DNA of 64,000 bases from Lingula anatina (lineage: Eukaryota; Brachiopoda; Lingulata; Lingulida; Lingulidae): positions 505,268 through 569,267 of the forward strand of contig NW_019775869.1 in assembly GCF_001039355.2 (NCBI RefSeq), read 5' to 3'. Each line of letters begins with the position of its first letter. The stretch's first letter is position 1. The position numbers and the translations under genes were made by a program. Below, piece after piece: positions 36,401 to 48,424 of the stretch. A model generated the notes under the pieces. That model was not told the origin of the DNA and did not search any database. It saw nothing but the letters and a program-made list of their open reading frames with translations.

Positions 36401-38302
36401 CTGTAATAGTCTGTTTTGAGACACTGACAGTTTAAAAACTTGGTTATTATGTAAGAGAATCACTTAGAGGGCATCCGCAACTAGTTGATTTGCAGACTAA
36501 CTAGTCCGTGGATCAAATATGATGTGCATTTGAAAGCAAGCCACATATTTTCCTAACAATAATGTAAACACCTCCCTCATGCATAGTCCCAGCAAAGGCA
36601 GCACAATTAAATCTCCTCACATGCTTTCAAGTGGGTCATGCCAGATTTGATATGCAGACTAGTTAGCCTGAGGATCAACTCGTTGTGAATGCTCCCTTAG
36701 ACAGAGCTCCCTCACTAAACATCAAAAACATATATAGATTGGTACATATGGGTTTCCAAGTGGAAGTGAACTCGTCAAAACCAGTTAAGTCACCTGTAGT
36801 GTTATTACTTGGTAGACCCTCCCAAAACAAACTGAAAAGATCCTCAACATATAAAGGCCTTAAAATTCATGTCAAGGTAATAATGTTACCCAATCACTGT
36901 TGATTGTATTTCCCTCTTGGTGCGTTTCCATAGAAACATACTAATACAATATTTCTATATCTTACCATTGAGGTCGATGCTATTGGCATCAGCTCCTTTT
37001 TCACAAGCGTCTTTTTTATCTGTTGGTTCTAATTCTTTAAAGTGACTTGTAAGTTTTTCAAACAAATTGCCCTGATCTTGCCTGAAAGGGGAGGAGCAGC
37101 AGGAACTGCTTACAGATGAAGAAACACTATTACTTTTAGCTTTATCAAAAGTTGATCCAATTCTAAGACTTTGATCTTGAGATATGTTATCTAAATTTCC
37201 CGATGAATCTGCTCCCTGTTCAACCAAAGTCTTGTCAACACTTGTCTCGTCTAAGCAGCCATTTTCCACTGGCATTGATGATACTAAATCAATACCTCCT
37301 GAGCTGGAGAAGATCTTATCACTGTTGCCACTGTTACTTATATTCTCTGCACAGTTGTCTATCACAGTTGTTTTATTAGGTAAATATGAAGTGTCCCCAT
37401 TATCAATGCAATTTTCTGTTTTCTCATCATCTCCGGACATTACCACTGCCTGTTTCTCTGCCATGGTGGCTGCCTGTAATCTTGCCATCTTGCTGGGTGG
37501 CACAGTTTTGCGGGCAGTGGCAGGCCTCTTCCTGGTGTTGCCATCTGCAGAGGTCCCACCCAGTGATGTCTTTCAACACCCCATTCACATTTGTGTGTAT
37601 TCCATTGAGACTTTTTATGGCAATATGCTCAGAACTGCCACTACTTTCCACACTAGTGACCATGGTTAGAGGAGAGTTTGGTCTTAATTCTGTGCTGGAA
37701 TGATTCCATGAGCGCGACTTGGATGTGGATTTCTTTGCAACTGGCGGCCTTGTCACAGCAAGTTTCACTTCTGAAATGACAGAACTACCCATCAGCATTT
37801 CTGAGCAGAAACAAACAAACAAACAAAAAAAAAATCATGTTATCATATTAATGTTTTGGGTCCAAAATGGTTGTCTTTACTATACTCATTGCTGATGTTA
37901 GCCTGCAGTAATATGAAGTCTTTTTGTTTAAAAGTTATTGCTTGGCCAAGAGCTGTAAAGACTGAAAATAATGCAATATCAGTTGTTTACAATGACTAGA
38001 TGTTGANAATNAAACAAAAAAAAAATCATGTTATCATATTAATGTTTTGGGTCCAAAATGGTTGTCTTTACTATACTCATTGCTGATGTTAGCCTGCAGT
38101 AATATGAAGTCTTTTTGTTTAAAAGTTATTGCTTGGCCAAGAGCTGTAAAGACTGAAAATAATGCAATATCAGTTGTTTACAATGACTAGATGTTGATTA
38201 ATTATAGTAAATATAGTAATTAAAAGGGAGCACTTCATGTTCTTAGTTTACTTACCAGTATTTACTGTGGGGTTCAGTTTTTCTTCCACAGCTGCCATAT
38301 TT
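30416..38302 (-). CDS. ATF7IP: ATF7IP (MCAF1), SETDB1 cofactor
   Basis: Minus-strand exons: 38256-38302 (ATG at 38296-38298), 36966-37800, 35065-36167, 34660-34890, 34084-34131, 33492-33671, 32432-33202, 31316-31424, 31047-31162, 30416-30577 (stop TGA). Protein about 1198 residues; the human protein is 1270. Order: acidic Ser/Thr-rich N-terminus, Lys-rich stretch, coiled coil (exon 34660-34890, [11 protein letters not shown]...[11 protein letters not shown]), disordered Pro/Gln/Thr region, SUMO-interacting motif VIDLTDDD (about 32890), then [17 protein letters not shown]...SYQLFAYQE...[22 protein letters not shown]...[20 protein letters not shown], a fibronectin type III domain characteristic of ATF7IP. 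Known: a nuclear cofactor that stabilises SETDB1 and links it to SUMO and MBD1 in H3K9me3 silencing; Drosophila homologue windei. Exon 2 carries one extra base (see findings). Confidence 0.92.
31523..31551. repeat. Short tandem duplication in ATF7IP intron
   Basis: The unit CTTTTCAAATCCCAATAGTA is repeated twice in a row, just upstream (on the gene) of exon 31316-31424. Confidence 0.8.
37821..38197. other. N-flanked 186-bp exact duplication in ATF7IP intron 1 (assembly join)
   Basis: 37821-38006 and 38012-38197 are identical by eye, separated by N-AAT-N (38007 and 38011). Same signature as the joins at 12269, 14533 and 50465. Noncoding, so the gene model is unaffected. Confidence 0.9.
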
Positions 38303-41300
38303 CTGAATAAAAAAATTAATGACCATGTATCAAAAGTTAAAAGAAATTTTAACTGTCAGCTAAAACAAAGGTATTCTTTTATATTTTTCAACATCAGAGA
38401 TCTTTTTAAATTACTGCCTGACAATTTTTCAGCATCATATTCATTCTTAACTTGTAAAGCAACTAAAAAGTCAAGTCAGTCTATTTTCTAAGTGAGAATC
38501 ATATATCTCAAAAAAATTAACATTCTGACAGGAAGCGGAAAAAAAGTTTACAAACAAAATAATTTAAAAGTAAAAATTATATTCAGCATCAAAATGAGGG
38601 TTGGAAGGTACTAGTAAAGGAAAATTCATCTGCTCAGTGATAAATTGTTTGTGGAAGGTTAAAATGTCCTTTAGCTGATGGCATCAAAAGGAGACTAAGG
38701 GACCATTCCCACAGATATTTGGATCGATCTATTTTCCTGGGGAGTCTCTCTAAATTGCTGTAAAACTAACCGGCTTAAACGTCTGTCACACCTGGTAAAA
38801 CTGTTAGGGGGTAATTATATTCACCCCTAGCTGATTCGGTAGGCGTGACAGACATTTAAGCCTCTCAAGCTGATAGCAATTTAGCCTGAACCCCCAGGGA
38901 CTTAGGTCGATTCAGATGGATCAATCCAAGTATGGGAACCCAGTCTAACAGCGAGTGTATCCTAGTCTGTTTGATATCACCACATTAGGGGAAAAGTTTT
39001 TCCAACAAATTTCCTCAATTTTTTTGTGAACTTAAACATACAATCAGAGTCCTGTTATGCTTCAATTTGTTCCCTTGATTTCAAAACAAAAAATTGACGG
39101 TCTCTATTCAAACTAAGCCAAACCTACTACAGTAGCACTCAACAATCCAACCTATGCTTGTCAACTAGGTCAACTAACACTTGCTGAGCTCATGTTGGCA
39201 TGATTTATTATTGCTGACTAAATAATAGATATCCAAAAAATCAATGGAGTAGTGGGAAAAGAGGGACAGTTTATATTTCTTATTTTTCTTCAGTTTATAT
39301 TTCTTCTGCTGCTAATTCAAATTTCTGATGTGCCAAGAAAATCTAGACAATTAACTGAAACGAAGACTATAATAGTGCAAACCCTCTCATCAACCAATCA
39401 GCCATCTCTGGTTAAGTTGAGCAGTCACTGTTCAAGTTCATTTCGCATCCTTTAATTCATACGGTTGGTAGTGCAGAATTGAATGTGAACTATACATGTA
39501 TATATGTCAAATTTCTTATAAATGTACATTGATCCTGGCAAGAAATCAGCAAGATATTTCTATGACAAACTGTTAGACATATTTACAATAGTCTATGATG
39601 AGAAGGATGATATTTTCTCAGTTCGGGTGACATCTCAAGTGATTCCTCAGATATGGAGTACATTGAAAAAATTGCTTTAAGAGGCTCATTGTTACAGGTA
39701 TTTGGAAGAAAAAAAAAAGAAAACATATGGCAAGAACTAAAACAGTAGTCACAGTCAAAATGGACTTGTGAAAGCCACCGATGGAAAAAATATCACATCA
39801 TCCAACATCCTCTGCAGAGAAACCAACTCTCAGTACTTATTATACAAAGTCTCTAAATTACATCAGAAGTTTAAAAATAAACATTACAGAAACAAGCACA
39901 AGACAATCAAGAGAAAATAAATTATAATAAGAGAAGTGTTTTTCATTAATCAGTTAAGAAAAAAGAAATTTCCCTACTGATGAATGATCTATTCAGGCTG
40001 AAATATTTCTTTTTATTTAAAAAATAGACAGTTATTTTATCAAATTAAATAACTAGGCTACACAAATCCTAAGAAATAAAACATCTGAATAACCTAAAAC
40101 CAATAACAAGAAGGTAACATGGTAGAGTTAAGCCTTTTTCTTCCCACCAAAAAGTGGGATTTTCAAAGACATAAATTAATTCTTGATGAAAAAATTTGTT
40201 GCGAATGGTACAAATTTTTCGCAGACACTTTTCATTCCACCAAACATTTCTTAAAATATTGCCCCATAGGCCCTGATGCTATACACAACAAGACAAGTTA
40301 CAAAGGGATGTGTGCTTTATCAAATACTTTTTGGTTGTGTTCAGGCAGAAAGGACCAGCTTCTTGAAGGTTTGCAATCTTTCTTAGTAAATCAGTTTTAC
40401 AACTGAAATCGCTAGGACAATTGATTTTCATTACTTTTCTCCCTTTTTGGTTGAGGTAACAAATAAAAAATGTTATAGGGAAAATAAGTAATATAAAGTT
40501 AAACATTTTTCATCAACGACTAAAATTGAAGCATCTGTTTCTTACCGGATAGATATTATTATTATTATTAAATATTGGCATCCGTTCCAGTAAGACTGTA
40601 CTAATATTAGTTAAGGGCTTTGGTGGATAATCATCTGAACTTTTTTCTTAATTTAGTTAGTCTACATTTTCACCTAACTGATCCTGTTTGGATCACGTGA
40701 CATCTATGAGACGCCATCTTGGGCCCTACTCATGCATACTGACCTTTAAACACATGCTGGGGGCATCTCAAAATAATCTGGTTGAGAAAGTAGGTCAATC
40801 CAATACCAGACAAGAAATGACCTTGAGTGCATTATAAATGTTAACTTCTTTCTAACATGAGTCAAGGGTTAAATTTTACACATCTTGTTAAAGTGGCATT
40901 GAAAATATCTGCATCAGCCAGTCCAATTCTCATTTCCAGAATTTTAAAACTCTCAATTTCAATGAAGTGCTTCAATTCTACCAGAAATGATAAAATTAGT
41001 GACACCTGGATAAGGTGGTAACACACAAACTAAATATCGTTAAAGTATGTAAAAAAATTGAAAAAAAAACAAAAAAACTTTGAAATGCAGTAGACTAAAA
41101 CCACAGGGCTAGCAACAACGTCCAATAAAAAACCTCTCCTTTACGATTATTTTTACCACAATCATAACCTAGTTAAGTACTTCATACAGAGTACTAGACA
41201 AAACCAACTAGGCTAATTCATCTGTTTAAGTACACTAATGCAATTTAATGCAATTTCTTCAGGATGTTAAAATAATTTCAAAAGGATTACAATAACAGTA

Positions 41301-43224
41301 AAATGTAAAAACACTTTAATGTTACAAAATATCTCCGTCCATTTTTTTATTAGTAAAATAATGGTAAGTACTTTACTAGGCAAACCTAAAATAAATTTTA
41401 TTTTTACTAACCAATAAAATGTTAAAGACAACATTTCTTTGTGGTTCATGAAAAACATATTCTAAACTTATAAAAAGTAGACTTAAATGTAACTAGGTCA
41501 GACTAGGGTGATATCATGTGATCAATACATGATTGTTAGTAAATGTGATGACCTTGACATGAGGCCTTGAAGGGTTTGCAATTATATTTTTCGAGTTTCA
41601 ACCAGAAAAACCAAAATGATGTCCAAAATAAACCCCTTATGAAAGAGAAATCAATTACTATATGTACACTCAAGTGTTCTTGTTGAAATAAATTAGATTT
41701 CAATCCGAGGGAAAAACTGGGAAAAGATTAATGTTCCATGACGGAGTGTAATGTTTTTAGACGAAAAATTTTCAAATAAAAAAATTCTAAAAATCCTTAT
41801 ACTTCCTTATTATTTGCTCTGGAGAAAGTTTTTTTTCCTAAAAAAAGTCACCACAGTTCAAATACTTTCCATAACTTTTGTCTATAAATCAGTTGGACAG
41901 ACAAGCATCTAGTGGTATTTGGTATTTCTTCTAAAAGGTATGAAAATATTCATAACTTAGTTCTCATTTAAAATATCAACATAGTGAAAAATCTAGGACA
42001 GCCCCAAGTTGATATGTAAGGCAAGGACCCATTTTTAAACACATTCCTAAACAAATTGCCTATGCAAAAGCTTTTGACATATATTTCTATGTAGACCCTA
42101 CAGAAATGTTAGCTTTATTTCAAGATCTAAAAAATTTGGTAAAGGACAAAAACAGTCACATAAGTCTAAGTTAAAAGTAATACTGGAAAATGAAGTAAAC
42201 CAAGATAATATCACTTCAGACTTCTTCCAAAATTGGTCAACCTACACATATTACTCATGTTGCTTAAAAACGTCTAACGATGTTAATTTGAAATCAGCAG
42301 GTGCTGACCAGCCTGTCGACACTGCTATAATAACAACATAGCATAAAACTATGAAAGGAGGTGAAACCCAAAATATGACCAGTTGTTATAGTACTGCTGT
42401 AATATTAAGTGTTTAATTTGGGAGTATATTCATGTTAGCTTAATAAATATTACATCAATTATGGTAGCATTTTCATTTTAACTTAAAAAATTAATCTTTT
42501 TACAGAAATTAATCAACTTTTAAGACTTTGTCTCTATTTCCTTTTAACAATTTGTCTATATTAAAATTTCATTTTTCACAAATTAGTTGGATTTGCATAT
42601 ATTTGCCTGGAATTTATGTATTAATAGTTTTGTATATTTTCTAAATGTTTGGTATATTGTAGATAATGCTACAATCAAACAAAACAAAAGCAACAAGTGC
42701 AGCTTACATACTCAATGTATAGTTAACCAAACATTTGCTAATTTTTTTTCACATATTGAACACGAAAAACTTTTAATGGCCAATTGTTTCTTCATCTGGA
42801 ATGTCAGCTTTCTGTGAAATCCTGCCTGAGCCCCAGTAGTCGTTCATTTGCATACGAATGGATCACATGACAGGGACCATCTCAATTTCGTCCAAACATA
42901 TCACTAGGTTATCAACTTATTCTGCGATCGTGTATACGTTGTTTTGCGTTCCTTAAATGCACCCTAGTCATTTCAACTCAAAATTCGACAGAAAAAGACT
43001 AAAAAGTGTATTTAAAGGTCCCGGTGACATCGGGCTAGGCACTTCCGGCGCGCGTCGTCTTTGTTTAACGATAAAAACCACCATAGGTACACAATCACCT
43101 ACCTGTAAGCGTGCATCGCATGCAATTACTGTACACAAATTATGCATTTAGCAATCCATGCATTACCTCATTATCTGTCGGTCTTCTTACTTGTTGCAAA
43201 TTTGCTAAATCTAAAAGCACTCAC
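38303..43224. other. Probable ATF7IP intron 1 upstream part, no gene seen
   Basis: AT-rich sequence with only short ORFs that resemble nothing I know and have no spliceable partners. Contents recognised: the MITE at 38699-38945 and scattered A/T runs. No RNA gene recognised. Confidence 0.5.
38699..38945. mobile_element. MITE, same family (copy 2), TAA target duplication
   Basis: 247 bp, flanked by TAA at 38696-38698 and 38946-38948. Ends GGGACCATTCCCACAGATAT and TCCAAGTATGGGAACCCAGT..C pair as inverted repeats. The internal part also has dyad symmetry, with CCGGCTTAAACGTCTGTCAC against GTGACAGACATTTAAGCC. It lies in the long 5' intron of ATF7IP. No ORF. TAA duplication and ~250-bp size fit a Harbinger-like MITE. 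Confidence 0.78.
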
Positions 43225-43450
43225 CTATCTTGGTGTAAACATGGCCGACTTCTTCGCCAGTGAGGTACGCATGCGCTGATTATGCAAATTACTTCGCATG
43301 TCACGGCAAACGCGCTTTCTGGCAGTGTGCCATTTATCCCTCGGACGATATTTGGTGTCCATTTTGAAAGAATATTTACCTCGTACTTTGTGAACTCGCC
43401 CCTTACAAACCCGCCACGCATTTTCTGTTTACAGAAAATTATGTCCTCAC
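43225..43450 (-). promoter_or_regulatory. ATF7IP: Probable ATF7IP 5' noncoding exon and promoter
   Basis: On the minus strand an exon-like segment ends at 43225 with the strong donor AGATAG|GTGAGTG. The 42900-43600 region is visibly richer in CpG than its surroundings. Coding exon 1 (38256-38302) begins with an acceptor four bases before its ATG, so a separate upstream 5' UTR exon is required. This is the best candidate; the intron would be about 4.9 kb. The 5' boundary is not determined. Confidence 0.4.
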
Positions 43451-46400
43451 TCGGGTAGGCCAGAACCCCTCATTAACACAAGCTCCAACATTTCGGAGTG
43501 CCGAACTGACGTCAGTGTCAAGCGTCCCAAGTGTTTCTCGAGCACGCATTTGACGGATTTAAACTAGCGATAGGCTACCACAGCTGGGATCTGAGAAGAA
43601 AAACTGGACTACATAATTCTTAGAAAGACTCATGTGGCCCTCTACCCTAATACGCCCAAAGTAGGGGGCTGCAAACGGTTGTAGGCTACCGGTAGGCCTA
43701 CAGTCATCGTACAGTGACTATCAATCGGACCAACGGTCACATCCTCAAGATCCATTGTTTAAAAAGCACATGCGACGGCTGATGCGATTGCACCCCAACT
43801 GTTTAGGTGCATATCAATAGGGGCCTACTACTAGATAGGCCAGTAGCCTACAAGTTATGAAATGTTTAGTAGGCCTAGGCTTGGGCCTACTTCCATATTC
43901 GGCAACAGCCCTTCCTTCTCAATAAGTAGCCTAGGCTACCGGGAATTTATTATAGGCCTAGTAGGCCTATGCCTATGTCATAGTTCTAACGATTTTATTA
44001 GAGAAACAGATCACGCTAAATTTACATTTGTTCTACACTGTTTCTTCAGGTTCTCTCACAACCAACACGAAGCGACAGTAGCCTAAATGAATTAGGCCCC
44101 TAATTAAGGCTAGGCCTACTCTGATCTACTCTCCGACTATTTTTTCTGCTCATATGAATTCTGTGCCCTAGAGTTTGATCGCTTGTTAAATTTATGTCTA
44201 GTAGGTCTACTTCAGCTACTTGTTTAATTCATTTATAATGCAAAGGAAAACGCGTAGCCTACCGGGTAGCTATATGGGCCAGTTGTAGCCTAGAAACTAC
44301 AGAAAAGTGTCATGCTGATCGAGTAGGGACTACCTACTTTGTCGCTATCCAGGACAACGGGAGATAGTGGGAGGAGATATTTCCATGCATTCCATTTACA
44401 CAACTGTTCGGACTGATAACAGAACTTTTTTATTCAGCCACTTATTTAGCGAACTGTTTCAGATGTGGGATTTAAGAGCCCCTTTTCGCACACCACGCCT
44501 TATAACATGTCGCTGTTTTGTAATTGCTACATGAACCTAAACTTGGAGCTAGGACATTAAAATAGAAAATATCTATATTCTATTTCATTAAATGGCCGTG
44601 CGTACCAAGAACGTGCACGTTCCGTCAGCGGAAAGATCCCAAAGATAAATAGCAAATTACAGTGACCAAATTTCGAAGCACATGTTTGCAAAACAGGCAG
44701 ATGCGTTTTGAGTTGATTGATGGTCGTACATGTATGTACATGCTTGTACATGTACATGTAGGCCTATGTTATAATTGCTGGTCTGTGGTGTATTTTTTAA
44801 TATCTTAAAGACATTTGGGGTCAATAAGATCATAAGCTGTATGCAAATATAAGAAGTGAAGAATGCAATGCAGCACAATCAGACCGTCAACGAACTACAT
44901 GACTACAGTCGCTGGAAAGTCGCAATCAGGAGGTCACTAGCTTAACTAGCCGGACTAGCGCTAAATAACATCAAAGACTGTGACCTAATTTCGGAGCGCG
45001 TAGCGCAGCATCGTCCGTTTTTGGAACTGGTAGGCTTATGGGAAATAATAAATATCGCAGTCACCGGGTTGCTGTTGAACCTCAGTCTCGAGCATTTATT
45101 CACTGTCGATTCAATATTGATGGAAATGGTTGTTGGGTTCTTCGCTTTTAACTAGCGAGCCAAATTACATTGAGGTTTTGACGTCACGTGGCAATAACAT
45201 ATAATATAGGCCCTATGCATTGTAAATAACCAGGACAATATGTATCATACACGGTCACCGATTAGGCTAAACATCTGCAGTAATGGGAATTTGCAGTAGT
45301 GAGTAGGCCTACTATCAATCTGCAAGTCTTTCACGTGACTACATACATTGGTCTAAATTAGCGATTTATAACGCCGCACGGCTATAGTTTTATGCGAGGG
45401 TATTTTTATGTTTCGACCAGAGGTTAGGCCTTCATGTATTATACTTTTATGCTTCTTGTATTTAAAACATAAGTGGGATCTGATTAAAACGTATATTAAA
45501 ATGAACAGATGTTAATAATACACCGATAATAGCAAAATAATGTAGTAATGTGAGTTAATTGCGTGCAATGTATTCATATTTATTAAAGAATTTTAACTTT
45601 TAAAAAAGTCTAAACTAAATGTGCAATATGTTAGGAGCTAAAATCAATTTAAAACACACAACAGGACAGGTATGAATGATTATCTTTCATTTTTAATTTG
45701 CTTGATGCAGCCCTTTTTCATTGCATTTCTTGTGAATGCTGAGTATTTACAAGGGTTATAATCAGGGGCTCTTTCAAAAGCCATTCTCAAACAGCATTCC
45801 CTTTACGCTTATTTATCATGTCTTATGAAAGCAAACTGCATGCGCCTGGTTTTTGAAAGCTTTCATCTGTTGAAATAAAATTTCAATTTTTGAATTTTAT
45901 TAAGAATGCTTTTTTTGAGCAAGACAATTGTCTTAAGTTTCTGATTTAATTTCAGCATGGAAAATTATTTGAATAATTTGTCGATGATTCCAGTAATAGT
46001 CTTTAGTTGAATTCGTATCTTCAGATTGATAGACTGCTTAATTAGATGGTGTAGATAAGACTCATTAGAGCTACATATAAATTAAGTTACAGATGTAAAT
46101 TCTATTCACTCATCCAGCAGTACCGTGAAATATAACTCTATTCCATCTTCTTGTGCCGTTTCATGCCCCCGAAAGACTTGTTTTAATTAATAGGCATGAA
46201 AACTTCATGGTTCCCAATTTAGAACATTTGTAAGCTATGCAAAACATATTGCACTCTTCAACTACCTATACACAAATTTAAGAAAATGTATTTAAGGCAG
46301 TCCCGTCAGCACGCAAGATGCGAGGTTTATTTCAGTCATCAGTATCGCAATGTACCTAATGCTGCAATGCATCTCTTCCCGCTTTACGTTCTTATGATAC

Positions 46401-46964
46401 CATCCCCAACAATCTCCTCTACGCGCGACAAGTAGCCACCTAGTGGCTTTAAATTAATAGCTTAGACGGATGCAAATCTTCTCATGTCTTATACAGACAA
46501 GCTGTAACTAATTATCTTTCTTTTTAACCCAATAGTTAAAAATTCACCTTTGGGTGCAAGTTGTCAATACAACCGCCATTTGTTCCTGTATACAGTTTAT
46601 ACACATAATATGCCATCAATATTCCATTCATTGTTAAAAGCTATGGGCCCACTAGTACCTGTCTACTACCCGTTAATAATACAGCACGTAGAGCGTTTAC
46701 CAGCGTGTTGACCTAAATGCTCAGGTGTATATTTGTACTCATTTATGGGATCTGTACATGCTCACCCGCATAAAAGCCATTTTTGGCATTTATTATAGTA
46801 CAAATATTTCTCAAATGTGATTGTTTATGGGATACCTGCGGCAGCGATACACGTACGTAGCATGACGTACAGACAGTAGCCTAGTCGACTATTTTAGAAG
46901 CTGTACGCAGTGCGTATATACGACCATACCTATCACAGACTTAATGTAAGTGTCTGTGTGTATG

Positions 46965-47211
46965 CAGGGGAGTTATCGAGTAACATTTAAGAAGGGGAGG
47001 TCAGAATATAGCTGCGCCAAAAATGATGGGGGGGGGGGGCTATCTATAATAGAAAAGCGCTTATTTTGTGGTACATTTTTTAATGGTGCAATTTGCTGAG
47101 CTCTATGTAGGCCCCTAAAAGACGTCGTTGAAAGTATTGTTGAATGAATGATTCGCAATGAATGATCCGCATCCGCGGACCCCCCTTCTAATAATCCTGG
47201 ATCCGCCCCTG
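46965..47211. mobile_element. MITE with CAGGGGCGGATCC-type ends
   Basis: 247 bp. The right end, read inward, is CAGGGGCGGATCCAGGATTA then TTAGAAGGGGGGTC; the left end is CAGGGGAGTTATCGAGTAAC then ATTTAGAAGGGGAGGTC-like, a decayed inverted match. CAGGGGCGGATCCAGG-type ends are widespread on non-autonomous DNA transposons of invertebrate genomes (recalled, not searched). No ORF; contains a 12-G run at 47029-47039. No clear target duplication. Confidence 0.65.
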
Positions 47212-47637
47212 ATATTGTGTTAACATTTAAAATTCCTCAAAAATGCGAAAATGTGTTGCATAGCACCCAATTAATTTACGTCATTTTTTAGATAAACATT
47301 ATGATTTCTACCACATATTTACTAACATTTATATAATAAAAAACATCATTCATTAAACACTCTTACCGCGCTATGATATTCGATATCCGGCTTGCGCACG
47401 TTATGCAACAGCTCGGCTATAAAAAGGTTGTTTGTGTTGGCGGTTTTAGTGTATGCTAAATTTTAATACTTTTCTCTTCAGAACACTGAAAAGTGGTCCA
47501 TGTTGTGGTTTTGTAATTGGGCTACCATCTAAGGTCTGTTTTCAATGCATACCAGGTAGTCCTGAAATCTGGGAGAGCGGGAAATAAGAAAGTGTTCTGT
47601 CAGAAGAATGGGTAGTGGACACTCTGGTTACGTGCGC

Positions 47638-47669
47638 CTTGGACGAATAAAACGTTTTATTCGACCAAG
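47638..47669. repeat. 32-nt near-perfect palindrome
   Basis: The central 20 nt (47644-47663, CGAATAAAACGTTTTATTCG) form a perfect palindrome. It extends to CTTGG...CCAAG with a single A/A mismatch. It could extrude as a hairpin in DNA or RNA. Function unknown. Confidence 0.8.
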
Positions 47670-48424
47670 CGTGCCTGCGCGCCCAGTAGAAAGGTTAGAA
47701 ACATTAAATGTGCTATAACACTTTCAGTAAAACTTATGATAAAAATACTTTTCGAAGGAGATGAACAAATTGTATGAATGCGGCGGCAAACGTATTCATA
47801 CAATGCGAAGTGAATTCCAAAAAATATTTAACTATTTTAATTCCTGTTTAGTTCTCCAAGTGCAATTTACATACAAATTCTCCTCTCGAGAACAAGTAAT
47901 ATTCTGTAATCGTCTGCTTCAGATTCTTACCGACGCTGACCTAGCTAGATTGCTTCCAATCGTGTAAGGTGCTGAAATGTTCGAAGTTGTCAAGATGTCT
48001 AACATTGGACTTCCGAGTCCTCGAATCGTTTTCATTAGATTGCATCATTTCAACAAATTAAATTAAAACTCATTATGGACTCGGTATTAATTTATTATAT
48101 AATTTTATTTACAGAATATAACATGGTTTAACGTATCAAAATACTGCAGGTACCGTTTGGTCTGAAACTAATCACTCCAAAGGTAAGAGATTCTGCAAAT
48201 GACCACATCTTTTCCCATGCCTGCTTAAAAAATACACACTTTACATAGGTAATATTTTTACCCACAACGCAGCCAGGCAGGTCATTAAGTCTCAGAGTAA
48301 ATCTTCCAACATTTTGCAAACCGAGGCCATTTGAAGGTTATATTATGCCCAGACCTTAACTTATGCTTGTTTTAATAAGCGTATGCTTTAATTTCCTTTT
48401 TGACAGAGAACAGTGAATAGTTTA

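Larger units (their letters stand above)
43451..48424. other. Intergenic region between ATF7IP and PIGQ
   Basis: No coding region recognised. 43.6-45.4 kb holds many TAGGCCTA/GTAGGCCTAC-like palindromes. A GTACATGTACATGTA cluster lies at 44728-44760, a MITE at 46965-47211, and a 32-nt near-perfect palindrome at 47638-47669. The last ~350 bp probably contain the PIGQ 3' UTR (minus strand). Confidence 0.55.

Noticed and set aside
37184-37703. Plus-strand ORFs of 105-161 codons over ATF7IP exon 2
   Set aside because: Antisense shadows of the coding exon, which has clear homology-consistent phase on the minus strand.
40119-40406. 95-codon plus-strand ORF in the ATF7IP upstream intron
   Set aside because: No recognisable motif, no splice partners, AT-rich composition like the surrounding noncoding DNA.
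43862-44086. 74-codon plus-strand ORF in the TAGGCCTA cluster
   Set aside because: Composition dominated by the palindromic motif; no homology or splice signals.
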